NCBI RefSeq assembly: GCF_014596935.1
Contig: NZ_JACVXC010000005.1
Coordinates: 142,621 to 206,620, forward strand
DNA from: Aestuariibaculum suncheonense
GTDB taxonomy: Bacteria > Bacteroidota > Bacteroidia > Flavobacteriales > Flavobacteriaceae
DNA length: 64,000 nucleotides
Reading direction: 5' to 3'
Shown here: positions 1 through 8,169 of the stretch, piece by piece
How the letters are laid out: the number at the start of each line of letters is the position of its first letter
Numbering within the stretch: position 1 is the stretch's first letter
Made by a program: the position numbers and the translations under genes
Notes under the pieces: generated by a model
The model's database searches: none
Seen by the model: only the letters and a program-made list of their open reading frames with translations
Told to the model about the DNA's origin: nothing

Positions 1-2
1 CT

Positions 3-119
3 AATAAAAGAGTGTTAAAGGATAACAACTTAGAACAAATAGATAATGCCGAAAGAGCCGAGATGAATACTATGATTAAAGAAGGAAAAGAAGAAACAGG
101 CGATAGACAATTTACTTAA
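3..119 (+). CDS. C-terminal end of an unidentified protein (partial)
   Basis: Only the last 38 codons are inside the window. The frame is open from the first complete codon to a TAA at 117-119. The tail is hydrophilic, rich in Asn, Glu and Lys, and ends GDRQFT. No domain can be recognised. It converges on the O-methyltransferase gene, whose stop codon lies 7 bases further on, and no hairpin separates the two. It could in principle be a chance open frame, since the segment is short. Confidence 0.5.
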   Translation, partial: NKRVLKDNNLEQIDNAERAEMNTMIKEGKEETGDRQFT

Positions 120-126
120 TAAAGAA

Positions 127-768
127 TTATTTTTTTCTGCTAATGGTTAACCCATCTCTTATGGGTAATAAAACCGTTTCAACTCTGGGGTCTTCTTTTA
201 AAAGCGTATTATATTCTAAAACAATTTTAGTCGAATGGTCTTTCGGGTCTAATGGTTCTACCACTTTGCCGTGCCATAACACATTATCAGAAATGATAAT
301 CCCACCCGGATTTAATTTCTCAATTATTAGATGAAAATAATTCACATAATTAGGTTTGTCGGCATCAATAAAAACCAGATCGAAGGTTTTATCAAGCGTT
401 GGAATAATATCTATAGCACTTCCTAAATGTTGAATAATTTGATGGCCGTACACCGATCTATCAAAATATTTACGCTGAAAATCTACCAGTTCTTCATTCA
501 CATCAATAGTATGAACTTCACCGTCTTTTTGGATGCCTTCCGCCAGACACAACGTCGCATAACCGGTAAATGTGCCTAATTCTAAAATGTATTTAGGGCG
601 CACCAGTTTTGAAATCATACTTAGTACACGACCTTGGTAAGGGCCGCTAAGCATAATGGGTTGCAATATTTTTTGGTAGGTTTCACGAGTGAGTTGTTGC
701 AATAATTCCGGTTCGTTTTCAGAATGGGCAACGACGTAATCATCTAAATCTTCAGGTAAAAAATACAT
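127..768 (-). CDS. SAM-dependent O-methyltransferase (caffeoyl-CoA OMT-like family)
   Basis: A 213-residue class I methyltransferase of the O-methyltransferase family 3 type, the usual length for this cytosolic family. The SAM-binding motif I is ILELGTFTGYATLCLAEG at about residues 60-78. The acidic metal/SAM segment LVFIDADKPNY follows at about 130-140, and ISDNVLWHGKV at about 158-170. The family transfers methyl groups to catechol-like hydroxyls; the substrate cannot be told from sequence. The gene is monocistronic, with a plausible -7 box on the minus strand at 794-801. Confidence 0.88.
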   Translation of the reverse strand: MYFLPEDLDDYVVAHSENEPELLQQLTRETYQKILQPIMLSGPYQGRVLSMISKLVRPKYILELGTFTGYATLCLAEGIQKDGEVHTIDVNEELVDFQRKYFDRSVYGHQIIQHLGSAIDIIPTLDKTFDLVFIDADKPNYVNYFHLIIEKLNPGGIIISDNVLWHGKVVEPLDPKDHSTKIVLEYNTLLKEDPRVETVLLPIRDGLTISRKK

Positions 769-793
769 ATGGGTGTGCTTTTAAAACAGATTG

Positions 794-801
794 CAAAAAT
801 A
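794..801 (-). promoter_or_regulatory. Candidate -7 box for the O-methyltransferase gene
   Basis: The minus strand reads TATTTTTG, which fits the Bacteroidota consensus TAnnTTTG, 26 bases before the ATG. No clear -33 TTG is seen at the expected distance, so this is a weak call. Confidence 0.4.
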
Positions 802-916
802 GGATATTTTAAATGAAAATGCAGTTTAATAACCGTATTTGCAGTTCGCCCGAATATCCTTTTTATTTCTGTACCTGTAAGTTTTCTTTGATGCAGAAAT
901 ATTTAAATTTACTACC

Positions 917-2875
917 ATGAAGAAACTTATCGTACTACTCGTTATCATGATAGCGATTCCTTTAATTATTGTTGAAGATTCCTATAAAAATTATGAGTAT
1001 TGGTATAATAATTATCCAGACTTACCCAAAGACGACAAATGGGAGTTTTTTAAGCAAAGAGTTTTTGGTACATGGGGTAAAACTCCAATGCATGTTAATA
1101 AATACGAGGGACCTATTTTATATGAATTGTATGGGGCTTCAAAGCAAGACAGTTTGGCGTTTAATGAGATGATAGGTGAACTGAAGGAATTAATACCTAA
1201 TAAATATATAGGTGGTTTTAAAGTTTACACTGGTTTTGATTTGTTATCTGATAGTTTAAAAGAAAGTACTATTATGGTAAAGGAATTTAAGTTGAAAGAT
1301 TTAAAAACGATAGCCATACCAATTCATTTTACTAAAGATTCAATTGATCCTAAAGGCACAGTTGTAGCTAAATCATCAGGTTTAAGTTTAGTAAGTTTTC
1401 GATCTATAGCCAACCCTCTTAAAATTATTTCGGGTTATACAAAATCTGAAATGTTTTTTCGTTTTCCAAAGAAAGCTACTATAATTGAACGAAAAGAATC
1501 CATTCAAAAGGAATTTATTCGATTAATAACCTGTGCTTCTTTTTTCGATGGTAGTATAAAAGATACTAAAATAGATGTAGAAAGTTCAATGTTAAATAGT
1601 AGAGAAGATAAAAACAATGGGAATCAATTTACTGAGTTTGATAGGTTTTTAGTGCAAAAATTATATTCGCCAGATTTAGAAAAGGAATTTTCGGATTATA
1701 TGTATAAAACTTATCCTTGGCGACATGCAAATAATTATTTAAATAAAGAAAAAACAAAGATTTTTGCCGTTTGGAGTGTTGTGCTACTTACTATTGTGTT
1801 AACATGGATTGGTTTTGGTTTGTTGTACAAAAAGGACTTAAAATATCTTTTTTTAAGCTATTTTTTACCCGTGTTGTTTTTTATGTTAATTATACTTTAT
1901 GGATATAAGTTATACAATTATTTAACTAAACCGTATGATTTTGAGCATTTGCCACAATATATTGGTATTCATATTATTTTTGCAATAATAGCTTCTATTG
2001 TATCCTTGTTTTTGATGATGTTTGATAAAAATGTCTTAATCGACAAGACTAATTTTACGAAACAATTTGTTTTAAAAGAGTTGTCGACTTTTATAATAGC
2101 TCTGAGTCCTGTTATTGCTTTCTTTTTATTAGAAAACAACCCAAATAGTTCTTGGTTAAAATTAAATCCACTTTTATTAGTTGTTTTTGCCTTTACTGTT
2201 GGAAGAGGCCTCCTAATCTACCTAAATCACTTCTCTGAAAACTTAGTCAAACAAAAAGATTTAGAGTTAACTAAGTTAAGGGAACTCAATGCAAACGCTC
2301 AGGTAAAATTATTACACTCGCAAATCAATCCGCATTTTTTATACAATGCATTAAACTCTATTGCCGGATTGGCAACCGTAGATGGTGAAAAAACCGAACA
2401 CATGGCCTTAGCGCTTTCCGATTTGTTTAAATATACCATAAACCGAAAAGGTGAAAAGTTTAGCACCATTAAAGACGAACTAGAAATGGTTAATAATTAT
2501 CTGGAAGTGGAGCAAATTCGGTTTGGTGACCGACTTCAATTCAAAATTGAATGCGACGAAAGTTTAAAAGGTTTTGAAATACCTCGATTTTTGATTCAAC
2601 CTTTAATTGAAAATGCCGTAAAACATGGCGCATCTAAAGTTCAGAAAAAGGCTTGCATTGGTTTGTCCATAAAAAAAGAAAATCATCAAATCATTATAAA
2701 AGCAACTGATAATGGCCCCGAATTTCCAGAAGGATTGGTTAGTGGTCATGGCTTGCAATCGGTTTACGATTTGCTGGAACTCAGTTATGGCAATAAAGCC
2801 CAGTTAAGTTGGAGTAATACTCCGGAAAAGCACATTAGCATAACCATTAAACAAAAGGATTTAAATGATGAATAG
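917..2875 (+). CDS. LytS/YehU-type sensor histidine kinase
   Basis: A 652-residue membrane kinase. It has an N-terminal hydrophobic signal/anchor (1-20), an extracytoplasmic region of about 260 residues without a recognised domain, then several membrane helices between about 282 and 430. The cytoplasmic part has the His_kinase box HSQINPHFLYNALNSIAGL near residue 468 (phospho-acceptor His in NPHFLYN) and a HATPase domain with IENAVKHGA and DNGPEFPEG. The LytTR regulator gene overlaps its 3' end by 11 bases, so the two form a co-translated two-component pair. The signal sensed is unknown. Confidence 0.9.
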   Translation: MKKLIVLLVIMIAIPLIIVEDSYKNYEYWYNNYPDLPKDDKWEFFKQRVFGTWGKTPMHVNKYEGPILYELYGASKQDSLAFNEMIGELKELIPNKYIGGFKVYTGFDLLSDSLKESTIMVKEFKLKDLKTIAIPIHFTKDSIDPKGTVVAKSSGLSLVSFRSIANPLKIISGYTKSEMFFRFPKKATIIERKESIQKEFIRLITCASFFDGSIKDTKIDVESSMLNSREDKNNGNQFTEFDRFLVQKLYSPDLEKEFSDYMYKTYPWRHANNYLNKEKTKIFAVWSVVLLTIVLTWIGFGLLYKKDLKYLFLSYFLPVLFFMLIILYGYKLYNYLTKPYDFEHLPQYIGIHIIFAIIASIVSLFLMMFDKNVLIDKTNFTKQFVLKELSTFIIALSPVIAFFLLENNPNSSWLKLNPLLLVVFAFTVGRGLLIYLNHFSENLVKQKDLELTKLRELNANAQVKLLHSQINPHFLYNALNSIAGLATVDGEKTEHMALALSDLFKYTINRKGEKFSTIKDELEMVNNYLEVEQIRFGDRLQFKIECDESLKGFEIPRFLIQPLIENAVKHGASKVQKKACIGLSIKKENHQIIIKATDNGPEFPEGLVSGHGLQSVYDLLELSYGNKAQLSWSNTPEKHISITIKQKDLNDE

Positions 2876-3632
2876 CATGTTTAGAACCATAATTATAGAC
2901 GACGAACCACCAGCAAGAATCCGTTTACAAAAGCTGTTATCAAATTTTTCAAACGTTATTGAAATTATAGCCGAAGCCCAATCGGGGGTAGAAGCGCAGG
3001 AGCTTATCAATACTTTAAAGCCAGATTTAATTTTTTTAGACATTGAAATGCCGGGGTTGACAGGTTTTGAACTCTTAAAAAATCTTGCGCATATGCCTAT
3101 GGTGGTTTTTTGTACGGCTTACGACCAGTATTCGCTTCAGGCGTTTGAAACCAATAGTGTCGATTATTTGGTAAAACCAGTGCGTCTGGAACGTCTGGAA
3201 AAAACTATTGAAAAATTAAAACGGTTTAGAACAACCCCATATGAAACACATCAACTTTTAGACTTGGTTAAAACTTTAACCGAAAAGAAAGATGAAAAAG
3301 TCATGACGTCTATATCTGTTAAAAAGGATGATAAATTAGTGTTTATAAAACTTGAAGATGTCACGTATTTCGAATCCGATGAGCGCTATGTGTTCGTCTA
3401 TAACTCTAAAGGGAAATTTCTAATAGAGCAGTCTTTGTCTAAACTGGAAGAAAAATTACCTGATTATTTTTTACGTGTTCATCGTAGTATCATCATCAAC
3501 ACCGAATATGTTGAAGAAATTCAAAAGTATTTTAACAGTCGATATAGTATAAAACTTAACAATAAAGGTATAACCCAAGTCACTTCAGGACGAAGTTATT
3601 TGCAGGTTATAAAGGATTGGATTGAGGTGTAA
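2865..3632 (+). CDS. LytTR-family response regulator
   Basis: A 255-residue regulator. The receiver domain (about 1-125) has the DDEPPAR acidic pair and the phospho-acceptor Asp in FLDIEMPGLTG. The C-terminal LytTR DNA-binding domain (about 150-255) contains YFESDERYVFVY and FLRVHRSIIIN. The start is uncertain: ATG codons occur at 2865, 2868 and 2877, and the last lies one base after the kinase stop, which would remove the overlap. It should be phosphorylated by the adjacent LytS-type kinase. Target promoters are not known. A symmetrical terminator follows. Confidence 0.9.
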   Translation: MMNSMFRTIIIDDEPPARIRLQKLLSNFSNVIEIIAEAQSGVEAQELINTLKPDLIFLDIEMPGLTGFELLKNLAHMPMVVFCTAYDQYSLQAFETNSVDYLVKPVRLERLEKTIEKLKRFRTTPYETHQLLDLVKTLTEKKDEKVMTSISVKKDDKLVFIKLEDVTYFESDERYVFVYNSKGKFLIEQSLSKLEEKLPDYFLRVHRSIIINTEYVEEIQKYFNSRYSIKLNNKGITQVTSGRSYLQVIKDWIEV

Positions 3633-3635
3633 AAC

Positions 3636-3660
3636 AAAAGGCTGGTTTATCCAGCCTTTT
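3636..3660. terminator. Bidirectional terminator between the LytTR regulator and ACMSD genes
   Basis: A perfect 10-bp stem, AAAAGGCTGG and CCAGCCTTTT, encloses the loop TTTAT. Its right arm runs into the stop codon of the convergent ACMSD gene. It can terminate from both sides. Confidence 0.85.
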
Positions 3661-4744
3661 ATGTCAATATTCTATCAATTAATTTTTGTTTAGCGATTTC
3701 ATCATCACCATGCAACCATTGAATTACATTATTTTGCCAGATGGCATCACGGTCGTTTTCGTTAATGATTTTCCGTTCAATAGCTAAATCTAAAATTTTT
3801 CCGGGGTAAGAGGATTGTTTAATACTTTCCATTTCTCCTAACGGATACGGGTCATCTAAACCCATAAGTACCTGCTTGACGCCTTGGTTTTTAATAAGTA
3901 ATTCTAGAGAACCGGTATCGTGTACCAAAGTATCGAAAAAGATGTTTTTATGGCCTACAGCTTTCCTTGGGTGATGTTTCCCTTCAAATAAGTCTGGTCT
4001 GCCGTCAAATCCTTGAATGCGACGTCCGAGGTTAATTTGGGCTAACTGTCCGCCATGAGCAAAACAGGTACGCATATTCGGGTATTTTTCCTGATAGCCG
4101 TTTAAGGTTAAAAAATGATAAGCGTCGGCACATTGGGCCAGCATCCAGATGAGGTGAAAACGCCAGGAGGTGTTTTCCAGTTTTATAAACTTTTCGCCAT
4201 CGTAGGGGTGAATTTCTACCGCCAGATTGTATTTGTTGGCCAGCTCAAAAATAGGTTCGTTTTCTTCATCAAAAATACAGCGCCATGTTCCAATGGTATC
4301 CATATAATGGGTTGGTAAGCATAACAAACTCATGCCATTTTCTTCCACGCAACGCTCCATTTCCCAGCAGGCACTGCGAACAAATCCAGGGTGAACCACA
4401 AATCCGCAGGTAAATTTACTAGGGTATTGCTGCTGAATACGGGCGTTAAAATCGTTTTGAAAACGTAGGGCCTGTTTCATTTCTTCAACTCGCAACCCAT
4501 TACCATAGAGCTGAGACAAGTTTAAAACCACAGCGTGATCAATTTTAAAACGCTCCATCCACTCCAGTTTTTCATGCAGGAAGAAACTGGAATCGGTTAC
4601 CGGACGTTTCCAATCTTTTTGCAGCATAAATTTCCGGTCTTTATCGACCCAGAAAATGCCTTTTTCACGCATAAAATCCGGAATTTCTTCCGGGTAGGGT
4701 AAAAGGTGCGAGTGTCCGTTTATGCGAAGTTTACGTTGTTCCAT
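3659..4744 (-). CDS. 2-amino-3-carboxymuconate-6-semialdehyde decarboxylase (ACMSD), amidohydrolase family
   Basis: A 361-residue amidohydrolase-fold protein. The N-terminal metal motif is NGHSHLLPYPEE (His11 and His13), with further likely ligand residues in AVEIHPY, CFAHGG and MGLDDPYPLGE. ACMSD removes the carboxylate from the ring-opened product of 3-hydroxyanthranilate dioxygenase, diverting it from quinolinate/NAD synthesis to 2-aminomuconate semialdehyde. It is the last gene of a minus-strand operon that also encodes HAO, aldehyde dehydrogenase, a RidA-type deaminase, KMO and kynureninase, and this context makes the ACMSD assignment firm within a broad superfamily. Confidence 0.88.
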   Translation of the reverse strand: MEQRKLRINGHSHLLPYPEEIPDFMREKGIFWVDKDRKFMLQKDWKRPVTDSSFFLHEKLEWMERFKIDHAVVLNLSQLYGNGLRVEEMKQALRFQNDFNARIQQQYPSKFTCGFVVHPGFVRSACWEMERCVEENGMSLLCLPTHYMDTIGTWRCIFDEENEPIFELANKYNLAVEIHPYDGEKFIKLENTSWRFHLIWMLAQCADAYHFLTLNGYQEKYPNMRTCFAHGGQLAQINLGRRIQGFDGRPDLFEGKHHPRKAVGHKNIFFDTLVHDTGSLELLIKNQGVKQVLMGLDDPYPLGEMESIKQSSYPGKILDLAIERKIINENDRDAIWQNNVIQWLHGDDEIAKQKLIDRILT

Positions 4745-4751
4745 AAGTGTT

Positions 4752-4809
4752 ATTCTGGATTTACTTCAGAATATAAAATCATTTTGTCATTCTGAGCTTA
4801 TTTCAGAAT
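4752..4809. repeat. Two related short inverted repeats (ATTCTG...CAGAAT)
   Basis: The gap between the ACMSD and HAO genes holds two hairpin-forming units. ATTCTG at 4752-4757 faces CAGAAT at 4767-4772, and ATTCTGA at 4789-4795 faces TCAGAAT at 4803-4809. The shared arms suggest a duplicated intergenic hairpin element of the kind scattered in Flavobacteriaceae genomes. No U-tract follows, so it is not an obvious terminator. Confidence 0.5.
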
Positions 4810-4815
4810 TTATAA

Positions 4816-5352
4816 TTAATCTTCAATTTTTACTTTTTTAGGCGGTTCCATGGTAGCTCCGCAATTCTGGCAAGTACGTTTTTCGAGGTCGCTGTAATAC
4901 TTATCAAAGATTTTAGGCATATCAATTTCAATATTCTCTAGAGCAAAATCTTCTTCATATAGTTTGGTGGTACACGATTCGCAAAACCAGAGTAAGGCAT
5001 CTTTCATGCCTTCTGGTCGTTTGTATTCAATAACCAAACCAACTGTATTGGCACCACGCTGTGGCGAATGCGGTACTTTGGGCGGAAGTAAATAAATGTC
5101 ACCTTCCTTAATATGCACATCTTTAGGTTCACCGTTGTCAATAATTTTCAAAACAATATCACCTTCCACCTGATAGAAAAATTCAGGCGTTTCGTTATAA
5201 TGGTAATCTTTTCTGCTGTTCGGTCCGCCAACAACCATCACGATAAAATCACCATCTTTCCAAACTACTTTATTGCCAACCGGCGGTTTTAAAAGGTGTC
5301 GGTTTTCTTCAATCCAGGCTTTAAAATTCAAAGGAGAAACTAATTTACTCAT
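4816..5352 (-). CDS. 3-hydroxyanthranilate 3,4-dioxygenase
   Basis: A 178-residue cupin dioxygenase that opens the ring of 3-hydroxyanthranilate to 2-amino-3-carboxymuconate semialdehyde. The catalytic Fe(II) ligands fall at the positions known for the bacterial enzyme: His51 and Glu57 in HYNETPEFF, and His95 in PPKVPHSPQR. The C-terminal rubredoxin-like iron site of bacterial HAOs is present as two CxxC pairs, CESC and CQNC. Symbols in use for such genes include haaO and nbaC. The gene sits between the ACMSD and SDR genes of the kynurenine operon. Confidence 0.95.
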   Translation of the reverse strand: MSKLVSPLNFKAWIEENRHLLKPPVGNKVVWKDGDFIVMVVGGPNSRKDYHYNETPEFFYQVEGDIVLKIIDNGEPKDVHIKEGDIYLLPPKVPHSPQRGANTVGLVIEYKRPEGMKDALLWFCESCTTKLYEEDFALENIEIDMPKIFDKYYSDLEKRTCQNCGATMEPPKKVKIED

Positions 5353-5365
5353 GGTTTTATATTTT

Positions 5366-5429
5366 GGGCGTGCCCCTTCGGGTCAGGTTTTTCGCGCTAC
5401 ATGGTAGCTTGCTTTAATCCTTCACGCAA
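5366..5429. repeat. Intergenic palindromic repeat-like element
   Basis: This GC-richer segment begins GGGCGTGCCCCTTCGGGTC and ends CTTCACGCAA, and stands out from the AT-rich surroundings. It contains the short hairpin CATGGTAGCTTGC. I recall similar GGGCGT...CACGCAA elements from intergenic spaces of other Flavobacteriaceae, but could not confirm this here. It lies between the SDR and HAO genes without an evident gene or terminator function. Confidence 0.45.
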
Positions 5430-5445
5430 TAATTCTTTTCTAAAG

Positions 5446-6228
5446 TTACAAACTTTTTGTGCGTCCGCCATCAACAGGAATGTTAATTCCGTTAATATAA
5501 CTGGCCGCTTCACTAGCTAAAAACACGATGGCATTAGCTGTTTCTTCAGGTTTTGCAAAGCGTTTGGCAGGGGTATAATTTTTCATGATTTCCGCCATAT
5601 CTTCAAACGAACGATCTTCGTTTTTGGCCTTAATCTGAATAATTTCGTGAAGTCTTTCGGTTTCGGTAAATCCCGGCAAGATATTGTTTACCGTAATTCC
5701 AAAAGCAGCGACTTCGGTAGCCAGTGTTTTGCTCCAGTTGCCTACAGCGCCTCTTATGGTATTGCTTACGCCAAGTCCGGGAATAGGTTCTTTAACCGAT
5801 GTAGAAATGATGTTTACAATGCGCCCAAAACCTTGGTCTTTCATGAATGGAATGGTAGATTGTGCAAGCACATGATTACATTTTAAATGCTGAACAAAAG
5901 CATTGTCGAATTCATCCAGACTCGCATTAATAATTTCACCACTTCGTGGCCCTCCGGTATTGTTTACAAGAATGTGAAAGCCGTGGTGTTTTTCAATGTA
6001 CTTAATCACTTGTTCCTGCAAATCTCTTGGGTTTGAGAAATCGGCAACAATAAAATCGTGTCTATCACTATTGGGTAATTCGGTTATTACTTGTTTAAGC
6101 TTGTCTCGGTTTCTGGCGACTAAAGTCACAATGGCACCTTCTTCGGCTAATGCTATAGCAGTTGCTTTGCCAATTCCAGCGGTGCTGCCACAAACTAAAG
6201 CGTATTTGTTTTTTAGGTTTAAATTCAT
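5446..6228 (-). CDS. SDR-family oxidoreductase with atypical active site
   Basis: A 260-residue Rossmann-fold protein of classical SDR length. The cofactor motif CGSTAGIGKATA and the NNTGG stretch are normal, and the Ser of the catalytic tetrad may be in NIISTSV. Where most SDRs have YxxxK, this protein reads SNTIRGAVGNWSKTLA: aligned on KTLA, the Tyr becomes Ser and the Lys becomes Arg. Its role in the kynurenine operon is not known; no dedicated SDR step exists in the standard pathway. It might act on a downstream muconate or oxo-acid product, or be non-catalytic. It starts at an ATG at 6226-6228. Confidence 0.8.
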   Translation of the reverse strand: MNLNLKNKYALVCGSTAGIGKATAIALAEEGAIVTLVARNRDKLKQVITELPNSDRHDFIVADFSNPRDLQEQVIKYIEKHHGFHILVNNTGGPRSGEIINASLDEFDNAFVQHLKCNHVLAQSTIPFMKDQGFGRIVNIISTSVKEPIPGLGVSNTIRGAVGNWSKTLATEVAAFGITVNNILPGFTETERLHEIIQIKAKNEDRSFEDMAEIMKNYTPAKRFAKPEETANAIVFLASEAASYINGINIPVDGGRTKSL

Positions 6229-6236
6229 AGGCTTTC

Positions 6237-6309
6237 CTGCTAAAACAGGAATCTTTTAAAATTAATTATTTAGTTTATTTAGATGCTGAAACAAGTTCAG
6301 GATGACACT
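6237..6309. repeat. Degenerate intergenic hairpin repeats
   Basis: The 86-base gap between the aldehyde dehydrogenase and SDR genes contains the inverted repeat TTCCTG/CAGGAA at about 6234-6251. It also contains the sequence GATGCTGAAACAAGTTCAGG near 6281-6300, with CTGAA and TTCAG arms. Both resemble short dispersed hairpin repeats, and it is the third such gap in this operon. Confidence 0.45.
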
Positions 6310-6314
6310 TTGTA

Positions 6315-7754
6315 TCAGTATTTTATACATACATTTTTAGTTTCGGTAAAAAATCGCAAAACGTCAAAACCACCTTCACGACCAATACCGGAAGCTTTTA
6401 CACCTCCAAAGGGTGTTCTTAAATCACGAAGCATCCAGGTGTTCACCCAAACAATTCCAGCTTGAATTTGATTACTTAAACGCATGGTTCGTTTTAAATC
6501 GTTAGTCCACAAGGTAGCCGATAAACCGTACTTTACCTGGTTTGCCATTTGTAGAACGTTATCTTCAGTATCAAACGGCATAAGGGTAACAACAGGTCCA
6601 AAAATTTCTTCCTGATTGAGTTGGCAATCATTACTTTGAACTTCAATAATAGTTGGTTCCAGATAATACCCATTTTCACTTTCTTTAACAGTAATTTTAT
6701 GGCCACCCAATAGAACGGTATGTTCTTTTTTTGCAATATCGATATAACTCAATACTTTTTCAAGATGTTCTTTTGAAACTAGGGCTCCAATATCGGTATC
6801 GATGTTTGATGGGTGTCCTACTTTAAGTTGTTTTACTTTGGTTATAAAATCAGTTTTAAATTGTTTGTAAATGGAATTCTCTACAAAAATGCGACTTCCG
6901 CATAGACAAATCTGTCCCTGATTGGCAAACGACGACCTCACTGTTGTTTCCAGCATGTCATCATAATCACAGTCAGCAAAGATGATATTCGGATTTTTCC
7001 CACCCAGTTCTAAGGATAACTTTTTAAACAAAGGAGCTGCAGTTTTTGCAATATGTGCCCCTGTTTTTGTGCCTCCAGTGAAGGAAATAGCTTTAATATC
7101 AGGATGTTCAATAATAGCTTGCCCAGTAGTAGAACCTAACCCATGAACAATGTTTAAAACGCCTTTTGGTAAACCAGCTTCATTACAAATGTCTCCCAGT
7201 AAATAGGCGGTTACAGGTGTAATTTCACTAGGTTTGGCAACCACACAATTACCAGCGGCTATGGCAGGAGCAATTTTCCATGTGAATAAATACAGAGGAA
7301 GATTCCATGGCGAAATACACCCGACCACACCAAGAGGTTGTCTCAGCGTGTAGTTTACAGCATCAAGACCAACACTCTGGTGGCTTTCACTTGAAAATTG
7401 TGTGATGGCATGCGCAAAAAAGCGAAAATTACTTGCTGCTCGTGGAATATCAACAGTTTTTGCTAAGTTAATAGGCTTACCATTGTCTTTACTTTCAATT
7501 TCCGCAAGGCGATCTAAACTAGCTTCAATGAGTTCTGAAATTCTTATTAAAATACGGCTACGTTCCTCTAAAGTAGTTTGTGACCAACTAGGAAACGCCG
7601 ATTGTGCCGCGATGTATGCATTGTCGACATCTTCTTTAGATGAATTTGGTAAACTGCCATAAATTTCACCATTTGCAGGGCAGTAATTGTTTAGCCATTT
7701 ATTTAACAATGGATCGTGAAAATTACCGTTTATGTAGTTTTGAACCTTAAGCAT
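6315..7754 (-). CDS. Aldehyde dehydrogenase, probably 2-aminomuconate semialdehyde dehydrogenase
   Basis: A 479-residue NAD(P)-dependent aldehyde dehydrogenase of the usual length. Visible motifs are the substrate-channel Asn region SPWNLPLYLFTWK, the glycine motif FTGGTKTG, the catalytic Glu in LELGGKNPN and the nucleophilic Cys in FANQGQICLCG. It would oxidise 2-aminomuconate 6-semialdehyde, the ACMSD product, to 2-aminomuconate. The specificity is inferred from the operon; the related hydroxymuconic semialdehyde dehydrogenases have the same motifs. The preceding deaminase gene ends directly at its ATG, so they are very likely translationally coupled. Confidence 0.88.
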   Translation of the reverse strand: MLKVQNYINGNFHDPLLNKWLNNYCPANGEIYGSLPNSSKEDVDNAYIAAQSAFPSWSQTTLEERSRILIRISELIEASLDRLAEIESKDNGKPINLAKTVDIPRAASNFRFFAHAITQFSSESHQSVGLDAVNYTLRQPLGVVGCISPWNLPLYLFTWKIAPAIAAGNCVVAKPSEITPVTAYLLGDICNEAGLPKGVLNIVHGLGSTTGQAIIEHPDIKAISFTGGTKTGAHIAKTAAPLFKKLSLELGGKNPNIIFADCDYDDMLETTVRSSFANQGQICLCGSRIFVENSIYKQFKTDFITKVKQLKVGHPSNIDTDIGALVSKEHLEKVLSYIDIAKKEHTVLLGGHKITVKESENGYYLEPTIIEVQSNDCQLNQEEIFGPVVTLMPFDTEDNVLQMANQVKYGLSATLWTNDLKRTMRLSNQIQAGIVWVNTWMLRDLRTPFGGVKASGIGREGGFDVLRFFTETKNVCIKY

Positions 7755-8159
7755 TTACTGTTTTTTATAAGCTATCACTTTTATTTCAACAACTAAATCG
7801 GGGTGAGGTAATTGATGTACAGCAACCGTTGTTCTGGTTGGTCCGGTTTCCTTATCGAAAAATTCAGCGTAAGCTTTGTTGTAGCCAGCAAAATCATTCA
7901 TATTGACTAAAAATGTTGTTACGTCAACTACATCCTGAAGTGTAGCACCTTCTTTTGCTAAATTTTTTTCAATGTTTTTTATAACCTCACGAGTTTGAAC
8001 TTCAATGTTTAAGTGCTTTGTGCCCATGTTGTCAACAATATCAACGCCAGCAATGGAATTATTAGGGCGTCGGGAACTGGTGCCAGAAACAAAAATGAAA
8101 TCGCCCACGCGTTTGGTATGCGGATAGGCACCTCGGGGTGTTACTTGTTCGTTACTCAT
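7755..8159 (-). CDS. RidA/YjgF-family protein, probably 2-aminomuconate deaminase
   Basis: A 134-residue RidA-fold protein containing [20 protein letters not shown] and [21 protein letters not shown]. The latter holds the conserved Arg (TRTTV) of the active site. In the 2-aminomuconate pathway a RidA-type deaminase converts 2-aminomuconate to 4-oxalocrotonate, and its place next to the semialdehyde dehydrogenase fits. The frame is open up to a GTG at 8195, but that would add 12 unrelated residues and overlap KMO. The ATG at 8157-8159 starts where family homology begins and leaves a 10-base gap after the KMO stop. Confidence 0.85.
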   Translation of the reverse strand: MSNEQVTPRGAYPHTKRVGDFIFVSGTSSRRPNNSIAGVDIVDNMGTKHLNIEVQTREVIKNIEKNLAKEGATLQDVVDVTTFLVNMNDFAGYNKAYAEFFDKETGPTRTTVAVHQLPHPDLVVEIKVIAYKKQ

Positions 8160-8169
8160 AGTTTTGTTT

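Noticed and set aside
4692-4699. GGGTAGGG inside the ACMSD gene, followed by a TGTCC sequence
   Set aside because: It lies in coding sequence for a conserved PYPEE segment, the spacing to TGT is 13 rather than 16 bases, and no gene start follows on that strand.
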